Positions 56,401 through 64,000 of a stretch of DNA of 64,000 bases are shown here, piece by piece; position 1 is the first letter of the stretch; each line of letters opens with the position of its first letter. The notes beneath the pieces were generated by a model. It did not search any database and was not told where the DNA came from. It was given only the letters and a program-made list of their open reading frames with translations. The stretch lies in assembly GCA_026122225.1 (NCBI GenBank), contig JANEZZ010002680.1, positions 310,001-374,000 of the forward strand, given 5' to 3'. A program made the translations under genes and the position numbers. Origin of the DNA: Heloderma charlesbogerti (lineage: Eukaryota > Chordata > Lepidosauria > Squamata > Helodermatidae).

Positions 56401-56889
56401 AGCCGCTCTGAACGTGGCCTATGGCTCCCTCCCCCCTTCAGAGCAGGAACAGCCGAACAAGGCTTCCCTTGGCTCTGTGCAAGAGTCGCTTGCTTGCTGA
56501 CGTTCAGTTTCCTCTGCATGGCCCTCAGAAACACCATTATGTCTCACTTTGCAGGGCTCATTTTGTACCAGTACTGACAATACGGCCTTTCTTTCGCACA
56601 TAGACAGCCGATAGTTAAAACTGTGGAAATTGGCTCTGCCCTTGAATTCAAGGCCAGAGCCAATTTCCACAGTTTTAACTATCGGCTGTGCGAAGAAAGG
56701 CCGTATTGTCAGTACTGGTACAAAATGAGCCCTGCAAAGTGAGACATAATGGTGTTTCTGAGGGCCATGCAGAGGAAACTGAACGTCAGCAAGCAAGCGA
56801 CTCTTGCACAGAGCCAAGGGAAGCCTTGTTCGGCTGTTCCTGCTCTGAAGGGGGGAGGGAGCCATAGGCCACGTTCAGAGCGGCTGTTT

Positions 56890-57310
56890 AGAGTAGTATC
56901 GGGATTTACAGAAGTGTATATTTAGTAAGTCTATGAGGCGCAGGAAACAAACGAGGGCGAGCGCAGGCGCTGTCTGCCGCCCACGTGGCTTCGTTTCCTC
57001 CCCGCCGGTGTTTGAGTCTCGTGAGCGGCGCTTTCACATTTTGATCGTAGGGCCCAGGAGGGGCGTCGCCGGCTGGCAGCGCGGGGCGATGGAATTGTCG
57101 GCGAGAGCCCGGCAGGGGCCGCGGCGTCTCCAGGGGGGCCCTCCCCCTCCTGCTACCGGTGAGTGAGACGCCGAGCGCTCCTTCGGGCACTACCGCCGTC
57201 TTCCCCAGCCAGGGGCCCTCCGGGTGTGCTGGGCTGCCTGCAACTGCCCTCATTCGCAGCGGAGTTGCAGCCCCACGCATCTGGAATGCGCCGGGTTGGG
57301 GAATGTTGGT
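56890..57310 (+). promoter_or_regulatory. ZUP1: CpG island, presumed ZUP1 promoter (right arm)
   Basis: Mirror image of 55,980-56,400. Confidence 0.6.
57089..57158 (+). CDS. ZUP1: Candidate ZUP1 exon 1 (right arm)
   Basis: Mirror of 56,128-56,197; donor 'gtgagt' at 57,159. Confidence 0.4.
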
Positions 57311-60300
57311 GTGTTTCTGGGGCATCAGCCTCGCTTCCTTTTCCAGCGCTGCCCGACCCAAGAATGACTCCATCGGGAAAGGCATTATGTCTTTGAGGCG
57401 CAATGGAAGTGCTGCCTGCGGTGTCTGACTCGCGGCCGCCCTTTCACATGCGTGCGTCACCTGGATGCTGCAGCGATTAATATGCACGTGTGAACTGTCC
57501 TTGGTAGGAAAACCAATTTCCTTACCGAACACCTGCATCTAGTTTATCGGGCAGCAACTCCATCGTCTCCTCCTGAGTTAGGTGCAGCCCGACCCTGACA
57601 AATGGGCGATGGAATGAAGGAAGAAGAAAATGTGTAAAAATGAGACTTTGGGTGAGGGGTGGGGAGCCTTCCATTCTCCCCTCCACCTCATCTACAGGCT
57701 CTTGGGGTTAACCTGGGGAGGGCTGCATGCCAGCAATGGGTGAGATCAGAGTAACCACCCCACACTCTTACAAACGTGTGCATGCATGCACACGCACACA
57801 GGCATGCATCACATTCATCCCGTATCCATTCTCCCGTTGTCATATACCTGACACCTGCATCCCTTCATTCACACACAAATACATCTCCCATTCATCAGTC
57901 ATCCATTCACCCCACACTTTCTCTTTTATTCTCACCCCCCATCCATTCACCCCCCATCTATTCATTCTCACAAAGGTATGCGCACACATGCATCCTTCCA
58001 TTCTTTCTCCCCCCCCTTTCTCTCCCCCCCCTTTCTAGCTGCCTGCACCCCCTTGCCTGCATGTAGCAATTAAGCTTTGGAAAAAAACCCTCCCGTTGGC
58101 ACCATAGTTTCTTCCTATGTCTAACTGCCATATGAAAAAGGGAGGGGGGAAGGGGTCTTTCTTTTGTGGCAAGTAATTGCCTTTCTGTTGTGGCAAGTAA
58201 GCTTAGGGGGGAAAGTCCCATTTGTGAGATTAGGAGCTTTTTTTCTTAAGCCTGACTGCTGCGCTACAGGACAGGACTGATGAAGGGGGTTGCAGACTGG
58301 ATCTAAAGGCACCCACCCAGATTCACCACATATGCTCTTTATTGGTTTACTGGCTGAAAGCGAAGGAGTGAACTCTTCTTCCTTTTTGTATGATTATTCT
58401 TAAAAACACAAGGTGCTAAAAAAAAAAAAAAAAAAACCTACCCCCCACCCGCCCTGCCTACAGGTTTATAATCTAAAGTTACGCAACTCACATATGAGAG
58501 CAAATTAATTGGGAAGGAGGATCAGATATTTCTTGAGGGCGATTGAGCTAGTTATTCAGAGAACCCTACCTAATATGGTACAGATGTGTGAATGTGTGGT
58601 TGAAGGCTGGAATCATATTTATTTATTTATTTATTTCTATACTGCTCAATAGCGGTATACTACATAAAACAATATAAAATATGAAACCTTCAAACTACAA
58701 TATAAAGGTACAACCAGAATAAAACTTAGCCGCAATGCAGAGATTTAAAATACAGATTTAAAACAGCAGAATGAAATGACTGGAATGCTAAAATGCTGGG
58801 AAAATAAAAATCTTCACCTGGGGCCAAAAGGAGTACAACGTAGGTACCAGGTGAACCTGTCTAGGGAGCTCATTCCACAGCTGGGGTGCTGCAGCAGAAA
58901 AGGCCCTCTTCCTAGTAGCCACCCACCTCACTTCCTTTGGCAGGAGCTTCCAGAGAAAGACTCCCTGAAGATGATCTTAGGGTCCCGGCAGGTACATATG
59001 GGAGAAGGCGATCCTATCTTACCTCTGAACAGGTGAACTTATGATAGCAATGACTCTTTTATCCTTATCTGAACTGAGCAAGGCTGGCATCAGCACCTGC
59101 CGTCATAGAAGGCCCACCTCTGACATGTGCCCTGAATCCCTTTTCTGGGGCATTAAGGACTACCAAGTGGCTTAGAGCCATGATTTGAATTCCAACAGTA
59201 CCCCTGGGCAATGCTACATCAAGGATGCTCCAGCTTGCTGTAGGACATTTTAAGTGGTGGTTCCAAGCCACCTGCCATGCCTAGGAGTGCTGCTGTTCCT
59301 GCTGCTCTCCACAAAGTAAGCGTTCCAGGCTTCATGGGAGGCCCAAGGGCTCGCTCAAACATGGATGTGATTTTAAGAATCAGAGTATTCTTTTTTTACA
59401 GAAGTGACGCCAACAATCTCAAAATGTACCTTGAATACTTCTTTTTTTTAATGTAGAGAATGGTCAGGAGCTGTATGAATGCCCAATGTGTCACCTTGTT
59501 TGTACTGATTACCCAGTTCTGCAGGAACATGTTGAATTGCACTTGGAGGAATGCAGCTTTTTAGAAGGTAAGGTGGAAGATTCCAAAATAAGGGATGTAC
59601 ATTTTCTCTGTTGATTAAAAATGTTAGGTAGGATTTAAGAGATGCTGGTTCCTCACAAATGTATGCTTTTATTGAAGTAATGCCATGCAAAATGAAATGC
59701 CCCGACTAGAATTTCATATGTCATATTAGCATGTCATAAGAAATGGAAAATGATGCACTGTAACTGGAAAGAAATGCTACAGAACAGGCACTAACTTTGT
59801 CTCATATTTGTTTCCTCTGGCGCTGGAGACTATAGCATTATAAACATTGAAATACCATTGAAACACCTGTATCCAGGCTGGATAAGTAATCAGACTTTTT
59901 AAAAAGTACATTAAAAATGTAATAGAAGTTTCTCTTTAAGCAAAGTGTGGTTAAATCTGAGTACAAGTATAAGCCTGCCCCTATATAATACCTTAAAGTT
60001 GAATCATTGGCCTTCTATCAAGCATGCTGAATTAAGGCTGTTTTTCTGTATACATTTTGAAGAATGGTAATATATTTTTCAGGCCGAGTATTTTAAATAT
60101 GTACTATATTACTATGGTTTTGATGCAGGAAACCAAGAATTGGAAAGTCATCACAGGCACCGAGATCCAGTCTTTTGTTCTCCCAGGTGCCATCTTGTAC
60201 ATCATTAGTGGATTGTCCACTATGCACAGCTGGGTGGTCTTAAATACTGCTTTTATTCACATTTTGTTTAATTTTGAAAATTAATTTTACCAAAGGGGAA

Positions 60301-63300
60301 AAAATAATCATCAGCATACTAAACAGCTAGAGTATGCCAACATATCCTCTTCTTTAGATCAACAAAAACGGGCTGTTAATCATTCTAATGTGCTGACTAC
60401 TCCAAAATTGTTTAAACTACTTCCACTGTTGCTCAAACTTAACACCAAACCTCCTTCCCTGACTAGCTCTAATAATCTGAGTTAAAGAGAAGCCCTATGG
60501 TCTCTAGGTGAGCATCCCAGGGACTGTAGAATGGCTCGGATCTCCCTCCCTCCCCCCGAGGTCAGTGGCAGTGCTCCAACCTTGGAAGGAGGTGTCAGGG
60601 GTCCACCCCACTGCGCCAGCTGGCTCTCCAAGGTTGGAAAATCAACCTCTGAGAGTGGGAAAGGGGGCATTCCAGGGGGAGGGGAGAAGAGACTGGAGAG
60701 GCCAGGATATGATTTATCCTGAGTCTCCTCCAGCCTCCTTCCCTCCTCCTTCAAAGCACCCTCTCTAGACAGGCTGAAAAAAGTGGAGTTCTGAAGATGG
60801 GGAAGCAAAGATTGGCTCTGCTGCTCCTCCTGCCCGGTCAGCTTCAGCCTGACAGGGCATAGGAATCTTGGAATTTATTTAGTACTTCAAAATCCTATAG
60901 TTTAATGTGCCACCCTCTTATTAGAATTTGATTAGATTTCTATTTTGCACATTCTAGTGGCAACAATCATGATAAAGGAGTGCTTCTTTATCTTTTTTAT
61001 CAGCCCTTTAAAGTTTTTGTTTAAAAAAAATCTTCGGGTCAAGAGGTAACTTCCCCCCAGGATCTTGTTAACTGATACTAATGTTTTTTGCCAATATCTC
61101 TTAGCTTGCCTACATTGCCACCAACAATTGTAAACATCATCCCCCCTGCCCCCGTTACATTTCCAGCACATCTGAGAATATTCCTGATAAATCTTTGCAA
61201 TCCTCACTGGAGTTATGTACTACTATACCCACATTTTTACACCTTTTTCTTTTAGAGAAGTAGCTATTGTATATTAATCCATCTGTTTCCAAAGAGTTCC
61301 ACATCCACTTATATACTATTATGCTCTTTAGCTGTGTGAATTCTTAACTTGCTCAGTTCAATTATGAATATTTCTTCTCCTTAAACAGACATTTATGGTT
61401 CATCTTATAAAAATAAACTGTTTTGCTCAGGAAGCTACTAACTTACTAGCCCTTGCTTCTGAAAAATTCTAGGCCCTTATCTTCATAAAGACACACATGT
61501 AAAAGATACACAGACTACAGTGAGCAAAAGTTCTGTGTTAGCTACTATGGATTGGATCCTGAATTCTGTTCTGTAAGTGGAAGATGTGCCAGCAGAAGGG
61601 ACCAATCCAGCAGAGGTTTCCATTGGATAAAAAGGATGGGGGAGGCGACTTTCACCAAAGTTTCTCTCTGCTCTACAGCCCCCTGGGCTGTCTCCTATGC
61701 TACCCTCCACACTGAAGTCCCCCAAATCTCTAGAGCAGATTTTTGCAGTGTAAGGGCTGCAGGAGGGTGGGGGAATTGATGGAAATTGCCTCTCTCCCTT
61801 CCACTGGTAGGAGCATCCTGTGGGTGGAATGCTGCTGAGGGGACACTCCCAGCGATAGGATCCAAGCCTATGTTTTTCTGGGCTAGGGCATAGCATGAGA
61901 GTTATGCAATATAGAAGGAGTAAGACAGCAAGCAGCAATGCTGCAAAGAAATACACTCTGCTAGGTAATAAAAATGTTCTAACTGTAAAGTAACATGTTC
62001 AGTTGGTCAGATTAACCAATTAGTGTGCATCAATATTTTATATGAAGTACAAATGGTTTAAATCTGTCATTTGGGTGATTTTAAATAACTGGTTTAAAAT
62101 TGAATTAAATCTAACCTGCTTATATGAAACTAATGTACATGGTGAAGGCTGTAATCCTGTGCACACTTCCCTGGGAGTAAGTCCCATTGAGCACAGTTTG
62201 CTTCTGAGTACACATGCATAGGATATTGCTGCAAGTTAAAAACCATACACTTTGCTGAAAAATGTTGAATCTGTTGGGACATTCAATATTCTCAATATTC
62301 TCAATAAACGTTCAATATTCTCAAATATGGAGGATCTGCTGTAATTTTTATAATGTGTCATAACAGTAGGAAGAAACTTGAGTGATCTAGAATTGGCACA
62401 GCATCTGCAGAACGAGGAAGACAGACAAAGAAGAGAAGAAGCAGTAAGACAAGAAAGAGAAGATTTCCAAAAGCTACAGGTATGGTATTAATGGTCTAAT
62501 TGCAATGTGTGATAGACATCTCTGCCTACTTTAGGCAAATACAGAGAATATTTTGTAAATCTGCAGTATGTTTGTGAATTTATTGTGTGCGCACAGAAGT
62601 AATTTTGATAGATTGACTCCTGGCAGCAATTGATTGAGCAGAGAGCCTATTCCTTTAGTCAAGGTTTCCTTTATAAAACACTGTATTATAATGACACTGA
62701 CATAGTTTCCTATGAGAAAGATTGTATGTGTGAGCTATCTTTCACTCATACAACCATTGGACACAACCCAATATATTTATCACAATATATTAAACTTTAT
62801 TTGGATTGGCTTAGGGCACAATCCTATGCATGTTTAGACAGAATAAAGGCCTGCAACTCCCAGCATGCCCCAGCCATTGTACAAACTTGCCAACAAACAG
62901 TTGTTCCATTAAGTTTCTTGGGGTTTGATTGGTTTGTTCTTGACCAAAGTCCTTGGCTGCCTCTTCATCTTCTAACAATCACTCCCCTTTGCTCCCTATG
63001 CTTGTTTTAGCAATGAGGAGATAGGGTAGGTTTTCCTGAGGCGCATCACCCTCTAGAAAGCTGATCCACGTTCCAAACTTCCCAGATAGAGTTTTCTGCA
63101 ACAAAGATCACACTTACCTCTTCCACAGGCAGATTAGTTTTCCCTCACCCAACTCCCATGGTTCTTTTGTTACCTCCCAGTATGCAGATAGACCCTTCCT
63201 GAGGCTGGTCTGCATGCAGTAACAGTGCTGCTGCTTCTACAGGTTACTACTTATACTTCTTCTTCCCTCTTAAAAGTATAATTTATCCTTAACAGAGACA

Positions 63301-63464
63301 ATATGGCTTGGATGGCTCTGGAGGATATAAGCAGCAGTCCCTGAAAAACATGGAAAAGGAAGTGGCTTTTGGAAAAATGCAACCATCTGAATATCACAAG
63401 AGAAAAGCTGATATGATGGAATCTCTGGCTTTTGGCATTGATGATGGCAAGACAAAGACTTCAG
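57089..63464 (+). CDS. ZUP1: ZUP1, right-arm copy, first four coding exons (partial)
   Basis: Exons at 57,089-57,158 (tentative), 59,457-59,567, 62,370-62,479 and 63,296-63,464 repeat the left-arm exons without a single amino-acid difference. The next exon, with the catalytic Cys, would lie beyond the window. If the palindrome is real this is a second, head-to-head ZUP1; if it is an artefact this gene does not exist. Confidence 0.75.
57726..58038. repeat. Low-complexity tract (right arm)
   Basis: Mirror of 55,248-55,560, C-rich on this strand. Confidence 0.75.
58616..58994 (-). mobile_element. L2-clade LINE, 3' end (right arm)
   Basis: Mirror of 54,292-54,670. Confidence 0.75.
59457..59567 (+). 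CDS. ZUP1: ZUP1 exon 2 (C2H2 finger, right arm)
   Basis: Mirror of 53,719-53,829, with acceptor 'atgtag' and donor 'gtaagg'. Confidence 0.85.
60921..61201 (-). pseudogene. L1 ORF2 C-terminal fragment (right arm)
   Basis: Mirror of 52,085-52,365, but with a run of six C (G6 on the coding strand) that keeps 91 codons open, ending in 'KHSFIMIVATRMCKIEI'. Confidence 0.6.
61547..61867. repeat. MITE-like element with inverted ends (right arm)
   Basis: Mirror of 51,420-51,740. Confidence 0.5.
62370..62479 (+). CDS. ZUP1: ZUP1 exon 3 (right arm)
   Basis: Mirror of 50,808-50,917, with tandem acceptor 'cagtag' and donor 'gtatgg'. Confidence 0.85.
63296..63464 (+). CDS. ZUP1: ZUP1 exon 4 (right arm)
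   Basis: Mirror of 49,823-49,991, with acceptor 'taacag' and donor 'gtcagt'. Confidence 0.85.
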
Positions 63465-64000
63465 GTCAGTAATGAAGAAAATGTGAGCTTCCTGACAGGC
63501 CCAACTGAGGTGACCAAAAATCGTTATTTAACCAGCCATTGATCATTTAAGTGCTGTGTTCAGTAATGCAGATGCGTGTAGCAGATTACAAAGGGTTTTT
63601 TTCCTTGTCAGCAGATAAATAAGAATATGGGTCTTGTGAAATGACCCAGACATAATTCCTACAAGCCATGTTATGGGTAATAGGGCTAAGGTAGATTGAA
63701 CTTAGTAATACAAGATCTGGGTATACATGATTATTGACTTCAAGCAAGAGTTTAGTTTAGACATATAGCAGACTTTCTTGGTATCTCAGGGTACTTGTAC
63801 CAAAGTCAAGTATATTGATATTTACTTCGAATCTACAATTTAGATGATCTATAACCTGTTTTTCAAAGTAGGGAATTGCTGGCTTCGAGGTACTTGCGGT
63901 CTGTTGCCAAATACTCTGTTTCTGTGAATTGTAACTGAAGACATGTTACAGCTCTCTGGCATGTATAGTAGGCTCACTGTCTGCCTTGTGGGTTAATATG

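Larger units (their letters stand above)
49287..56646 (+). repeat. Giant inverted repeat, left arm
   Basis: Every position here pairs with the reverse complement of 56,647-64,000. The coordinate sum is 113,287 in the outer part, 113,286 after a G5/G6 difference (about 52,230 against 61,055), and 113,293 next to the axis after a 7-base indel at about 56,592-56,606. Apart from these and one substitution (56,639/56,654) I found no difference, even in a 20-T run. The pairing is still perfect at the window edge, so the arm is at least this long. Confidence 0.97.
56647..64000 (-). repeat. Giant inverted repeat, right arm
   Basis: Reverse complement of 49,287-56,646. The axis lies in the self-complementary 12-mer 'cttgaattcaag' (56,641-56,652), so there is no spacer. 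The window ends inside the arm. Confidence 0.97.

Noticed and set aside
56933..57091. An ATG 52 codons upstream in the same frame as the candidate ZUP1 exon 1
   Set aside because: The upstream frame is open only because of the CpG-rich composition and resembles no ZUP1 sequence; the nearer ATG was used for the model, itself with low confidence.

Overview
The window is a piece of vertebrate nuclear genome, almost certainly from a squamate reptile (lizard or snake). The reasons are a near full-length BovB (RTE) LINE, a tRNA-derived SINE of the Sauria type that carries a BovB-like tail, abundant CR1 and L2 3' ends, L1 pieces, many hAT-type DNA elements, and spliced single-copy genes. No bacterial or viral genome is present; the only virus-like material is decayed LTR retroelement sequence.

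Layout. 1-1.2 kb holds the first coding exon of a cytosolic sulfotransferase (SULT3/amine-sulfotransferase-like, minus strand), whose remaining exons lie left of the window. 1.3-18.3 kb is repeat-dominated intergenic DNA: a 1.5-kb foldback repeat, L2, CR1 and SINE copies, an LTR element nested in a 2.2-kb insertion, and a Gypsy-like remnant with a SCAN-like gag segment. 18.35-28.63 kb is one hAT transposon of about 10.3 kb. It is bounded by an exact 8-bp target duplication and inserted just behind the start codon of an L1 ORF1. It carries a broken two-exon BED/hAT transposase and, facing it on the other strand, a three-exon gene with a Myb/SANT-like domain. A SINE, a CR1 end and a 1.2-kb non-autonomous element lie inside it. 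31.4-32.8 kb is an intact intronless DHRS1-like short-chain dehydrogenase with a CpG-rich promoter, part of which recurs 3 kb downstream as a diverged, CpG-poor copy. 39.1-56.2 kb is ZUP1 (ZUFSP, the K63-ubiquitin-specific deubiquitinase) on the minus strand. Nine phase-compatible coding exons with the full Cys/His/Asp triad can be read, with BovB inserted in the intron downstream of exon 7.

The most striking structural feature is a near-perfect inverted repeat from 49,287 to the right edge, with its axis at 56,646/56,647 and practically no spacer. Each arm is at least 7.35 kb and arms differ only by one substitution and small indels. It mirrors the CpG-island promoter and the first four ZUP1 exons. 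It is either an extremely recent head-to-head duplication or, more likely, a fold-back artefact of library or assembly.

The genes do not form a pathway. SULT3-like and ZUP1 are neighbours in mouse as I remember it, so the order may be conserved; the DHRS1-like gene looks like an insertion between them. All splice models are read by eye and not confirmed with transcripts.
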